From: Halisarca cf. caerulea
Taxonomy: Eukaryota > Porifera > Demospongiae > Chondrillida > Halisarcidae
Reading direction: 5' to 3'
Assembly (NCBI GenBank): GCA_963170055.1
Contig: CAUJGJ010000040.1
Span: 1,039,401-1,103,400, forward strand
Length of the DNA stretch: 64,000 bases
Within the stretch, counting starts at the first letter, position 1; each line of letters begins with the position of its first letter. The position numbers and the translations under genes are program-made. Positions 35,900-48,400 of this stretch are shown here, piece by piece. The notes beneath the pieces are model-generated. The model saw only the letters and a list, made by a program, of their open reading frames with translations. It did not search any database and had not been told where the DNA came from.

Positions 35900-36682
35900 G
35901 TGACTCAAGCTGGAAGAGCAGCTCTGTTTGACAGGAAAATTTCATAAAAAGGCAGTCGTAGAAAACTTGGTTTTCAGCTTTGGAACTGTCACATGTTACG
36001 AAATGACCAAACCCTCAAAATAGAATCTTTGAGTACTATGCATTGCCCTTTCAGTGTATTTTCAACATCTTGCAACTAGGAACCTTGTATTTGGGCAGAG
36101 TGCCAGCGCCCAATATTCGATTTAGGAATTTTATAATATGTTCTTTCGTTTGTACCTACTTTCATGTCCAAATTGCAGAGGTCTTTGAAATCATATGTTG
36201 TAGTATAAGGCTTCTGATAAACTGAATGAAAATCAGTCCCTCTCTGAACATTTGAGTTTTGCACATTATCACACTGTTTGTTCACTTTATCAGTAATCCA
36301 TACCTTACAATAAGTGATTTCAAGAGCATTATTGAGTATTAGCTGTCAAAACCATGCATGGGATACATAACCTAACTGTTCATAATGATTATCACCAAAC
36401 CTAACATACACTTCCCAATGCATTTCTGACAAGCATTCGCCATTTCCCTTATGTGGACAATATGTACATCACATTGGGTCATTCTTTGGTCGTGCAGGTG
36501 ACACAGGACACACATGATCAACTCAACACACGCAATGCCTGGCTATAAGGTGTTGCAATATAATCGGTCACATTACATTCCTTATCACAACGGAAATGTG
36601 ATGTGCACACACCCTACTTGTATATGTATGTGTTTGTATGTACTTCTGGCATTCATTTCTAAGAATACCATCAAGAAATACA
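35900..36682. other. No gene recognised
   Basis: AT-rich sequence between the ankyrin locus and the next element. No coding, tandem or inverted structure found. Confidence 0.5.
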
Positions 36683-38524
36683 CAAGTGAGTTATGTGCAT
36701 TTTGCACATAAAACAAAATGGGGGCTGATAAATGTCACCGTAAATACACCCCATTTTTTTCTTTTCTGTTATATACGTTGTGTGAGCCAAACGAAGGTAC
36801 TGTACGATACTTTTACATTATAATTGTAGATTTCTGCACTCAAAACATTCTCAAAGATCTTATTCAGGGAATAAATCGGCAGATTCAAAAGTATATGAAA
36901 ACAACTTCTTTCCAAAAGGCGGTCTACTTAACGGCTGCACTGGGAAATGATTTCTACTTCGAAGGGTTCCTAAGAAAGGTAACTAACTTTTCACCGTTAT
37001 GTGCACGTTTTTATATAGTTTTCGAGAAGACACAAATACAAAAACACATGCACATAAAATGAACGGAACAATGCATCAATTAGCCATACGGTGAAAACTT
37101 AGTATTGCCTTTTGTCAACAACCTTGTAAAGTTTCAGAGCTACAAAGCACCGCTGAGTAGACCGCCTTTTGCAAAGAAAATTGGTCCTCGAACTTTTCTC
37201 ATCTTCCACCTAAGTCACGCCAATGTTAGGTGACTTCGTTCACGATGTTGCAATACATTCTACTTCAAAGGGTTCCTACGAATAGTAGCTAACTTTTTCA
37301 ACACAGCATTACTCCATCGTACTTACAACAATTGCTGATCAATATGCAGGTAGGTTATGTGTACATTGAACTTAAGAGGGGCGTTTCTGTGGTAATAAGG
37401 AATGTGATTACGTTGTTACGTCTTTGCGAGCCAGATCATGCGCGATTTGTGTGACCAAAGGATGACCAGTTGTGACGCGTTGGTGAATGCTCCTCTAAAA
37501 ACGGATCCGAACCACTGCTAGTGCTGAATGACAGTTAGGTTTTGTGTATTTATTGTGAATTGTCGGGTTAGATATCCTCTGCATGGTTTTGTAGGAGTGA
37601 ATGCCCTTGAATGAACTGAGTGAACTGTACGTTGATATGGTGTGTACTAATAACTCAAATGTTTACAAATAGACTGAAATGTTTACAAATAGACTGTGTG
37701 CTAGGCTTATCAGTATCAGTACCTTACAACAAGTGATCCCAAGGGCATTCTTGGGGCATTATTTCGTACAAAACCACGCAGGGGGTACTATCCAAATGCT
37801 TTGAATGGCAATAATAGTTGCCTGTTGAATCGTTGGAGTCAAGGACAAGATACAGCTGCTATAAAAATTGAAAGATGAATACACACATGTACTTTAAGCC
37901 AACTTGCAGCTTCCGTAAACGTGCCCTATTCGTGACGTAATGTAACGTATGCGCCAAAGTCATCTGACATGTGAATAAGAGAAGGCTATTTGCAGGAGCT
38001 GAATTTCTTCTCAAAACACGCCGATGAAAACGACCCACTGGAGCTTCAAGAATTTACAAGCTTGTTAACAAAGGGTAAGACTAACTTTTCACCGTAGTGC
38101 CTCTTAAAAGCTTTTTATTTTCGTTTTATGTGCACATGTTTGTGAAATATTTTCCTGAAAAGACCAGAAAAACTTGCAAATCTTCGGAATGAAGTGGAGT
38201 TTCTTAAGGTGCTATGGTGAAAATTTAGCTACTGTTCCAAAAAACTCTTCGCCGTAAATAACTTGTCTCTACAGAATCTTTAAATACGGCGCATTTTGGG
38301 GTGAAGTAAAAATCGTATACTTCAAATCAGTTCAAATTTCCCCTTCAATGTGCTCTTTAGAAATTAACAAAGTGGACAAATAGAGAGTTAAAGAGGTCAA
38401 ATAGAGTCTTTTACCTTTGCCTTTCCATATTATTCACTGCAAAAGAAGAAAAAGAGGGTGTAATTGTGACCAACTTTAGAGCGGCCACTTTTAAAATTCC
38501 CTCAAGGTGCACATAACTCACCTG
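36683..38524. mobile_element. TIR family C element, copy 1
   Basis: Inverted ends CAAGTGAGTTATGTGCA and TGCACATAACTCACCTG are each followed inward by matching text near the ACACCC/GGGTGT motif. The interior has recurring segments (TAACTAACTTTTCACCGT, CCTTTTGTCAACAACCTTG) that align with the copy at 53027-53899. Small frames inside carry no family signal. No transposase. Confidence 0.55.
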
Positions 38525-39218
38525 CTTATAAACTGTGAAGACAATACATGCATCATTCCCAATCCATATATCCATGTATTTCTATTTCACTGTAATTATG
38601 AAATGGTCTTATATCGGATTGATGAATAAAAATGAAAATCACTCAAGAATTGTGAATTTATTGCACAGTGGAAACAGACTTCCTCATACATAAGTGGAGG
38701 TCAAACAGAGGGAATATTTCAACATTTTGTGGAAAGTCCCTTTAGACAGAGAGTTCAGAATCGTACTTTGCTGAAATACAAACACTCAATGAAATAGACA
38801 ACATGCTATACTTGCAATATTCCAAGTTATAATCATTCTGAATCAATTATGTCTATAGAAGACATTAAATAACCCTGTTCTTCCCTTTTCGATCACTTGT
38901 TGGTTTACACCGATGTGCGCACAAGGGTAACCACTTGTGGATAATTTTTTTATTCCACTATGTTATCAACACTGATGCACACACAAGGGGACCACTTCTG
39001 TATTACTTTTTTATTCCACTGTGTGTATTGTGTATTACTGTGTGTATTACTGTGTGTATTGACAACACTACTATAGTCATTACAGCAAACAATGCAGTGT
39101 GAGGCTGCTCTGTATCCTTCTGTAGATAACTTGTACCACCCAGGCAAGTACTGGAATAAGAGTATAGTGAAGCACAAACCACATGGATGTTGACACACTC
39201 ACAGTCCTTCCTCCATTT
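38525..39218. other. No gene recognised
   Basis: Region downstream of the membrane-protein gene on the minus strand. It may contain that gene's 3' untranslated region. A short TGTGTATTACTG run occurs at about 39020-39060. Confidence 0.4.
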
Positions 39219-39362
39219 TTACTCAAATGCAGTATAAGTGTTATGCCAAATGCTAGTGATCCAAATCCCAGAAATAGTATATACAGTCACAAAGGCAAGT
39301 AACAGTATGTGATGAATTGCTTCTTTCAATGTGATCCTGTACTCCACTTCAGTAATGAAGGC

Positions 39363-40070
39363 TTAAGCAATTGTAAACGGGATAGACGTTATCGTGATAC
39401 ACGTAAACATTACACACCAGACTGTGAGAATTGTGAATCCATACAGAAGTGGATTGGTACCCACCAGTAGTACTTGGAAAGGTAGACATAATGATAATAA
39501 TATTATACTATAGTGGATGTCCCATAGTGATACAACTCTGATAAATCTCTTCAGTGTATTGTTGTGTCCACAAATGATAGCACACTTCATTGGTGTAGAG
39601 ATTGGGAGTGTAAAATGCTTGCTGTACATGATGGACACCATTCCTGAGGTGAGCAGGACATATCCTACTCCAATCCCAGCAGTTTCACACACTGGAGTTG
39701 TGTAGTATGCAGTTCTGTATGGGTAACATGTGACTACCAAGATCTTGATCGTCGTGTACATGTTGAAAATGTGGCTTAAACATGAAACAGCCCAATAGTG
39801 TGCAACTACATGTTTGTTTCTACTCTCTTGGAGAATATTAATCATTTGTCTTCCATTGGTGTATTGTAAGAATGGCATCAAGAGATATAGAGTTGGTAAG
39901 AGACGAAGAAATCCTACTTCACTTCTGAATACAATTGATGAATCTTGCTGTGGCATTCTGAAGTTTAGTCTAACATCACGACTGTGTACACCATCACCTG
40001 TCAAATCCATTGTACAGAATTCCAGATGCACTTTTTTCTTCGTATTCTCTTTGCAAGCTGCATGATATAA
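39363..40070 (-). CDS. Multi-pass membrane protein, distal exon
   Basis: The exon begins after an acceptor ending TAATTTCAG at 40071 and reads LYHAACKENTKKKVHLEF onward in phase 0, matching the phase-0 donor of the upstream exon at 51160. Its 235 residues hold about five hydrophobic segments: LRLLPTLYLLMPFLQY, HIFNMYTTIKILVVTCY, IGVGYVLLTSGMVSIMY, YSIILLSLCLPFQVLLVG and YGFTILTVWCVMFTC. The frame meets TAA at 39363 but then stays open in the same frame for 47 more codons (to TAA at 39219). That extension includes one more hydrophobic stretch (HHILLLAFVTVYTISGIW). The first stop may be a nonsense change, or the tail may be untranslated. Joined to the upstream exon, the product has about 410 residues. 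I do not recognise the family. Confidence 0.6.
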   Translation of the reverse strand, partial: LYHAACKENTKKKVHLEFCTMDLTGDGVHSRDVRLNFRMPQQDSSIVFRSEVGFLRLLPTLYLLMPFLQYTNGRQMINILQESRNKHVVAHYWAVSCLSHIFNMYTTIKILVVTCYPYRTAYYTTPVCETAGIGVGYVLLTSGMVSIMYSKHFTLPISTPMKCAIICGHNNTLKRFIRVVSLWDIHYSIILLSLCLPFQVLLVGTNPLLYGFTILTVWCVMFTCITITSIPFTIA

Positions 40071-40117
40071 CTGAAATTATCTGCATTTTGTAGAGAAGTG
40101 CACAGGAAAGCTTCTTA

Positions 40118-41099
40118 CACAGGGGCATTATAGTGCTTTTTGGAAGTTGGGGATTGCAGGCGACAAAGTTATGGAATTTCTGGTATTTGTCACATTTTAC
40201 CTATACGTCATCACCAACAGGAGGTAAACGTTGTAATACGTCATCAGTAGCTGGCGCTTACAGTGACTGTTCTGACTTTGTACTAATGATTGATTTCGCC
40301 CGCAAGCCTGTGCCACTGTCTCTGAGTCTTAGGCATCAAGTATGCCACTTTCGCCACAGATATAACTATCATGACAAGAATATAAGCATAAGAACTCACC
40401 AATACTCATTGGAACCATATAATCAAAAATCGAACTTTCCTCACAACAAAATGCTGACCAGATCGCTTGTTCACGTAGTCGATAACATTGCAGGGCGCTT
40501 ATATTCCAATGTACCATGCAATTTTAATGCCCAATACTAATGACGCACACCTCACATCATCCTAAAATGGCGGATTGGAACCGTCCTGCAAATATATTGT
40601 GTTTTGGGGACGTGTACCGGGAACTTTTCCTAAACAACGAAAGTATCCAATGATTTAAAATACTTTCCTACTTGTTTTCACTTTAATTGTCAGATATTAC
40701 TATTTTAATTGTAACTTTTAGCCATTTTTCACCTGCTAAAAGTACATTTTTCATTATAACTATTTTAGTTGGAGTTATATATTCTCCGTTCAGCATCCAT
40801 ATCTTAAATGAACATCATTCTTTTGTCTCATGCCAGTTTCATCTCTTTGGGAGACCGTCTACACGTCCCCAAATTGACGTTTATATAAAAAGTGTACCTT
40901 ATTCAAAATCGTTTTTATACTTCTGCGTATGACACATGGACCTGTTTTGTAGTTTGTGTTGATAAATAACATTAAAGTCTAAACAGTTATAAAAATCAAC
41001 GTACATTGTTGTTTGAGCTGTAAAATTCGATGTATATATTGCCACTTCAAGCGGCGGCCATTTTCTTCCCCAGTCGAGAAGCACACTAATGAGCCTGTG
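40118..41099. mobile_element. TIR family A element, copy 2
   Basis: Ends CACAGGGGCATTATAGTGC and CACACTAATGAGCCTGTG are inverted, with TA on each side (40116-40117, 41100-41101), suggesting a Tc1/mariner-type duplication. The 982-bp interior aligns in inverse orientation with 16300-17621. No transposase. It lies inside the 11-kb intron of the membrane-protein gene. Confidence 0.75.
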
Positions 41100-41302
41100 T
41101 AGAATTATCCCTTCAAGTTGATAGAAAACAAATCTTGTCAAAGAGAAAGAAAAAATTGATTAAGGCCTGAAAATATGCAGGTTTACAATACAGTCAAACT
41201 ACATTAACATGATGGCCAAGGAATTCATTGTATAAGTATTTCATGTAAACAGTACTACATTATGTGCTAGGATCTGCAATTGGATTTGGCCAGCATTTGA
41301 TG

Positions 41303-41789
41303 TTAACCGATTATACGCCAATTATGCCATATGGCGTAATGCAGGTTATGGCCAAATACGCCATATGGCATAAGAAAAAATGGCAACCGTAAGAGTTGTT
41401 GTAACTCCGCTTAGGAAAGCCATATTGCCTTCTAACTAGCATCGAAGATAGCCTGGACAACGCTTGCCTAAATGATATGCAACAATTGCACAAAGGGCGA
41501 AAATCGACCGTAAACGAACGGAAAGTCTTCGAAGCAACTTTGGCGCTCGTGTTACACGTTCTTGTAGAGTATCTTCTAAGTTCTAAGCTGCTGCTTAGTT
41601 TTTCGTGCTGCTGCTTAACCGGAGAGAAAACTATCGTTGCTTATTTCAAGCTTGTGCCATAATTTTTGCTCTCGTTTAGACGTCCTCGCTTCCTTCACCG
41701 TGGGTAGGCTTTTCGCATCTATTTAGTGAATATTAATTCGGCCATTAGGCGTGCGCATGACGTAATAAAAATGGCGTATAATCGGTTAA
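41303..41789. mobile_element. TTAA-flanked MITE
   Basis: TTAA at 41303-41306 and 41786-41789 encloses perfect 14-bp inverted ends CCGATTATACGCCA and TGGCGTATAATCGG. The 479-bp interior near the left end repeats CCATATGGCGTAA. No coding capacity. Confidence 0.8.
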
Positions 41790-42522
41790 AACACATTTCA
41801 TGTTAAGCAGTTAAGTGTTAACAAGGTTTTCAAGTATGTAACTTTACATGTAGTCAGTGGGTCACACTGAACTCCACACCTGGATTGAAGTTGTAGTTAT
41901 GAAATTACAATGTAAACATTATTATGAAATTAAAGGCAGGTCAGCCACCATTTGCAGCAGCTATGAATATAATTATCAGGCCATGAATATAATTATAGTG
42001 CATTTATTAATGTACTTGATTATCATCATACCATTTGTGACGCTTTATTCTGGTATGAAACTCAGTGTTATCATCAAAAGTACGGTGAATGATCGTATGT
42101 ATGGATTTCCAGAAAATTTGTTCTTCCACTGCGCCATGACACCTAAACTATGCCCAAATTGGCGATTTAGCACCTGCAGTAATGCAAAATAGTTGATTTT
42201 CTGTTAAACTGAGGAGATTCCAAAATTCCATACATATGATCTCAAATACAAGGGTAAGCTACAATTTTGTGTCCAAACACACTTGTTACATTGCAATTTG
42301 ACTTGATAAAGCGACAACAAAAAATAGCTTTGTTTCTGCTTCATTGTATGAATTTTTTCATATATTTTTGGCCTACACAGGTTAAGATAAATTAGAGTAG
42401 TGGCACTAATATCATTAAGTAGCATCGATATAACAGCTCAATTTTTTATGGAAATTGTGTGGGCAGACCAACCCTCAACCTAAATAGTGTACTTAGAGGC
42501 TAAATATTATTGATATGCTACA
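41790..42522. other. No gene recognised
   Basis: Native intron sequence of the membrane-protein gene by position. No coding or repeat structure found. Confidence 0.5.
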
Positions 42523-42882
42523 CATAAATCGGATCAACTAGTGCAGTAGATCCATGCTATTTACGGGCTTCTGGATGACGTCACATGATGTCATGACATG
42601 TGACGTTGTTCTTTAGGGTCTCCCCGATGACGTCACATACCTGGCGGATTCGGTGCCGTTTTCTAGCGTCTAAAATAAGGATTTCTCCTAAACGCTTCGA
42701 AATTTCGATTTTATTCTCGCATGCTCTTTCATCCTGGGACTACTTAACGACTGGGGGGTTGCTTCCTTGGCACAGGAGAAGTTTTTGCAGGATATCCTTC
42801 TCACTTGTCAGTGTTGGAATCATCAAGATCATCAAAATCAAAAAAGGCTACATGGGTGTATATATGTCAGAAGCTAATAGAG

Positions 42883-43886
42883 TTAAGGAGGAGGAGGGAA
42901 CATAGCTGCCATATGTTGGCAGATGTTATCAAATGCTTCATCGGGATTGGTACCATATCGCTCCCTCCACATAAATTCGTCCAAGTATTCGGGTATCTTG
43001 TCGCCAAGCACACCTTTCATTGTCTTTATTTTGTACTTCACACGGTTCCAGTATGATTCAATGTTTTGAGTGTGCACTCCTGTCTGAAGATCGACAAAAT
43101 GCAGCGAGTGGTTGACGGTGGAGTGGGAGGAAACATTTGGAAGTGTCTGGACCTTCAATGGAGATAAGACATGCATGCAACTTGGTACAAGTGTATACAT
43201 GCCTTGAAATTATCAAATGTACTACCTGAGTGTAAGCTCTCCATTGATCTGACCATATTTCAGTTCCTGGAGCAACATGCTGTTGGATAATTGGCAGCAA
43301 TGTGTTTGCTGTACGGTCAGGTACCACTTCCATGAATCCCAACGATGGAGTGCAGGATGTGTCCACCATTCCAAAAACCCATGCATCTACACTAGCTGTC
43401 CTCCCTCTTCCATTCTGTACAGATGTGATGGATTAAACTGCAATCATAGAATTGCAACAACACATTTAGTCATCTTTATACCTTTGGCTGGTGTCTGAAG
43501 AGTGACTCATCGATGTGGACAATCTTGTTTGGGCCACCTAGGATAATTTGGTTTTGCAGCAACTTCAATGAACACACATTGCGCAACCACTGGTAAATGT
43601 TGCCAGCAGAGCTCTCTGCAATCTTGGCCTGTGTTGCTGCCTTGGTGACAGGGAAGCTGATGGACCAAAACCAAATCATCATTAGCCATGTCTGTAGACA
43701 TAATTTTGAGTTGTGGAAAAAACTTTCCTGTCCGTTAACGGATCCTCCACGTACAGAAGAAAAAGTGCGGCAACTGGGACATCTCCATTTATAACCATCG
43801 GCAACATCGTTCTTTACTGTTAAGACCATCATTGTCCCAGGTGCACATCTGTGGCACTGTTTTGTCGGTGATATTATTCCCTTCCT
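42883..43886 (-). CDS. Merlin transposase (DDE, IS1016/IS1595-like)
   Basis: Three minus-strand exons join in phase 0: 43886-43482 (donor GTATAA), 43414-43226 (acceptor CTGTACAG, donor GTAGTA) and 43152-42883 (acceptor TTGAAG). The product of about 285 residues starts with a zinc ribbon (CHRC, then WRCPSC...SVRGGS). The catalytic acidic residues follow in order: VHIDESLF, then WSDQWRAY, then HTQNIESYW, with WVFGMVD in between and TVNHSLHFVD before the last. This is the DDE layout of the family, whose enzymes cut and paste the element. No stop or frameshift lies in the assembled exons. The true N-terminus is unresolved, because the frame opens after TAA just before RKGIISPTKQCHRC and a further 5' exon is likely. 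It ends FPPPP at TAA. Confidence 0.85.
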
Positions 43887-45429
43887 TTAGAACCATTCGA
43901 TTATCCCCTTCTTTTCCCCAAATATTACCGGACCAATATCCATCAAAGCCATTGTATTCTACATCAAATTTTTTATAATTACTATTTGTCAATCATGTTT
44001 TTGTGTGGTTGCAGATTACTAACCTCAATTTCACCACTTGTGATAAGCAGTCTAGTTTATTCTGACAATCACCTGAGAGTGGTATAATGGCCATATGCAT
44101 GATATGTGTTAAATTTGTTGACATTGTGTCCATGAGATTTACACACAGTGTATCTTAACTTTGGAATCCTTGAAATCGCGCTCAGAATCTCAAAACTCCC
44201 GCCATATAGCTACGTAATCATTTGCAATTAGGATATCATACGTATTAATGGTCTGATAATGAGGCTGATTTTCTGCTTTTCAGTGGCAGAGAATACATTA
44301 ACGCAAGCGACCAGACCACATTATTTTGAAGGCGCCTTCAGGGAATCAAATTAAGCGATGTTTTCGTTCACACGACGGCGTACATGACAGCGTGTACTTA
44401 TCAAACTTTCCAGGCTGAGCATACAAAGCTATAACTACACGTGCTGCTGTACCTGGTAGGGGTCGCAATAAAAATAATGGACACTTTTGGAATCTCTCGA
44501 AATTTGGTAGGCAGATAGAATCTAAATAAAAGAATATAATGCCGCTTTTCGTTTATCGATTGATCGTTATGTCGCCGAGTTATACACAAAAATTCACCGT
44601 TTTGAGGACGCGCGAGAAAGAAGACCACACTTACGAAGGTCGAAGTAGAACGAATCATTCCCAAAGTTTGTGTGTTGAATACCACTATGTTAATCTACAA
44701 TGTGCCACAGAGAGAAGATTTCAAAGGACACTGTTAGCAAAGTAACCCAGCAAATATCCGACAAGACTCTCTAGCACGACTCGCGCGGAGCCCTACTCCT
44801 CAGTCAAACTTGACACACAACAAACCCTCACGCTGCATCATAGCCTACTATGTCTCACCTTGACACAGGACAAGAAGTGGAAAGATTACTCTCCTAAAAC
44901 CACCTGGTTGACAGTGACTTTCGGCGGGACCGTATGTACTGATTTTAAGCATACAATTTTTAGGTATTATAACATAGAAATAGCGAATACACATTTAAGC
45001 AAAGACAGTCACGATATATATGAGGACTGAATAATATGCTAAAACAATAGCAACTTGTCTATGGTATTTAGGATCATTGCAGATCTACTTTAATCACGTG
45101 ACTGGAGTGTGAACAAGGGGACAGGAAAATGGTGGCAAGAAGGACAGAAATTCATATTAACAAACTGTTAAAACCCAACAGAGGTTTGTGAAGATAGTCT
45201 GCATGATTTATGTAAATATTTTTTTTTCATACTAATCATTTATATCATAGAAGTAACTAGTTGACCTGTGGTAACTGAGTCAGCCTCCTGCCAGTGGCAG
45301 AACAGTATCGGATATGGCAGGGGAGGCATGCACAGATGTACAAACTTGGGGAGTTGAATCATAAACTCCATGCAATGCTAATGTTCAATGACAGATATCA
45401 GGTGCTGAGCTCTGCATACTGCAATATAA

Positions 45430-48400
45430 TTACTGTTGGATCACTGTTGGATTCAGTTTCAAATCTCCTAGAGCCCAGTCCACTTCTAACGCAAAATGAC
45501 ATGGCTCTTCCTCATTTTCATACAGAACGGTGTATTTTCCATTTGACGCATCAAAATCTAATACTCTTCCTGTAAACCATATGTATTCTTGCTTTCTTTC
45601 ACAAAAAACTTGTGGCTTATACTTCTTCCTACTAGTGAGCTACTTTTCATGCCACCATGTTCGGAATCCACAGGATTCTTGTCCATGATGTCTTTAAAAG
45701 TTTGAAGTAACTCATTTACAGGTATTGGTTTCCCTTTCTTTGTGAAAAACATTTGAAGGTTCTGTTGGTAGAGAATCTTCCGTAGTTTGAGCTGTGCTTT
45801 TAGCACCTCTTTTATCTTCCCATTTCTTTGCTTCTGATTAAGCATGACATCACTTTCAATAGATTTGATAATTTTGTCCATTTGTTGTATGCTATTGATC
45901 ACAAGTATATCTTTCATATCTTCTGCTTTTCTTCGTTTCAGGTTCTGTTTCTCTATATCCTTCTTCATGATGCTCTGACGTAATTCATTTCTCTTCAAAG
46001 CTTCTTGATTGTCTAACCGCCTCACTTCTTTCCTTTGAGAAGCAGCCATTTTAATTGCAGTGTTTTGCTTTTCTGCTGGAATTGTATCAAGCCATTCAAC
46101 TGTTTTGTTTTTTTCGCTTCAATAATGTTTCGCTTGGTTAGTTGGCTAGCGCTTGGCATGGAAGTTTGAAGCCAGTCATTAAGCCCAAGGATGGACTCAC
46201 ACACATCATTGCTCGGCTCAATTTCCCCAAGTATTTTGGCAACATTAGGTGGTGGGTCCCAGTATTTACCTCCTGGCAGTTGGTCTTTAGCATAGCTTTT
46301 CAATTTGTTCCGCATTGACCTGGCACCCTTTGAAATTTTTTCCAATGTCATTTCAAAGAGGACATCTGAATCTTTTTGTAACAGATGTGAGTATACAGCA
46401 ATGTTCTCTGGTTTGTGCCGGTGGTTCAGTTTTCCATCATCATACAACGCAGGCTCAGACCCAAACACTTGCACACATTCATCAAAAACTACACAAGGAT
46501 TTTCTTCAATATTCTCTAGAAATCCATCCAGTTCTAAGTAGTGTATACTCATGTCTTTAACACTTTTGTTCAATTCCCTGGACTTTGCTAAACAAGTGAG
46601 GTCTGCATATACGTGAAGGAACATCAATCCGTCTGCCTTTAAGCCTGCAATTACTGACAGACTATGAAGTTTAACATATACTTCGTTCTCTAATTTGTTT
46701 TTCCTAAAAACTTCCAAAAAGCTCAAGGCTGCCTCTTGTAAGAAAAGGATTTTGGCAGCATTGTGTGCAGTAACAAAGTACCTGCTTCCAACCTGCCTTG
46801 CAAGATGTACCTTTTTACATAGCTCATAGTAGTCCTTCCGGCTTGCCTCAGTTTCAAGATTGGCTTGCACTTCTAAAAAGTCTGGGAAAGTTGTCACCCC
46901 ATGGCCACATTCATTTGTTCCCTTGCTTCCAAACAACTTACAAAATTCATGTACAGTAATGTCTGTCTCAAAACGTTGTCTGCATCCACTGTTGGTCTCA
47001 ACATTATCGCTGCCCTGCATAAATGCATGGCGCAGATTTATACCAAGATGCATAGCACAGAATGTGCTAACAATTTCTGCTCCCTCTTTAGTTGATGTAT
47101 CTCCAAATTCTATTGTATCTTCTTCCTTGAGCTCTTGTGCTATCCTGTTGAACTTCTTTTGTGTAGCGGCAGAATCAGATGTCAAAGCCCCAACAATTGA
47201 CCAATTTATAGAGTTAGCATTTTTCATTCCTAAATCATTCGCTACTTTTCGCAGTCTTTGCAGCTCTTTGGAAATATTCTTGGCTATGTCCTCAGCTGCG
47301 CCACTGCTGACTTCATTAACTGCAAGAACCAATCCATTTGCAGATGCTGCTGCTATTTTACGCTGAGACAGTGTGGTCCCATCTGTATTCAAATGTATCA
47401 TTTGACTATTGCATAATGCTGATGCTTTGTGAATATCACATAGTGTTTTCATTTCTTCTCTCCGCATATAATTTGCAGTGGATGCCTTGGGGAGATTCAG
47501 TTTAGATGGATCACTAATAGGTGCCAAGTGTTCTACAACATTCTTTACGGTTGATTCTACTTTGCCGGGAGGTATGCCTGATGTTAATAGCTTGTAGTAT
47601 AATTTTCGGACTGTGGCATTGTATGACTTTCCTTGCTTTGTTTTTGTCAGTGGATGTGGACTCATATTGAATTTCTCATTTTTGTGGGGTGATTTGTCTT
47701 GACAATATTGGAACGACTCATCATGTGATGTGATATGTGCACATGGTGTTTCTATATCATACTGATATTGTCTAATATTTGTTGTAGTTCATTTTCATAC
47801 TTGCATAGTTCCATTTGTAAAACCTCATTGTTTTTCTTCAATGCTGAAATTTGTTTTTCATACTTTTTCACAAGATTTTCCATTGCCAGAGCATGCCCCA
47901 AATCTAAATCATTGTATTCAATGACATCCTTTTTATCCTCATCCAATTTGCATCTACTCAATATACTCTTTGTGCTGCAATCCATGCACTGGCAGTTGTT
48001 ATCACTGCAGTGTATTGGTACATCACTATCGACTTCTGCAACAGATACTGTCGGAACATCACTTACTGCCAGTGGGCTGTTGTGTCTTCTGGTTAACTTG
48101 AATGCTTCATGTTTGTTGTCATTTGTGCTGATCTGTCGTTCTATATACCGGTATACATTGTCAGGCCTCATCTTCTTATCCAAAAAGGGATCTATTGCCA
48201 AATAAAATTTGCCCACTGCAGTTTTTGTAGCATTACGTGTGAAACACCACCGTTTCAAAAAGCTATGTAAATGCTTGTAGAAATTGATTGATGGCCTTTG
48301 TGTGAATGCCAGTACAGGGAAACATTTTTGTGCATTTGTAAATGCTGCCTTTAATGCTTCTTCATGAAACCCTTCTTTTACTACAGCTTCAGGTACTTTC

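Noticed and set aside
41477..41662. 61-residue open frame inside the TTAA MITE
   Set aside because: No homology, no domain and wholly within a 479-bp non-autonomous element.
43789..43992. 67-residue frame overlapping the Merlin zinc ribbon in another frame
   Set aside because: The zinc-ribbon cysteines and downstream DDE residues are in the other frame. This one lacks family motifs and stops early, although its upstream part might touch an unresolved 5' exon.
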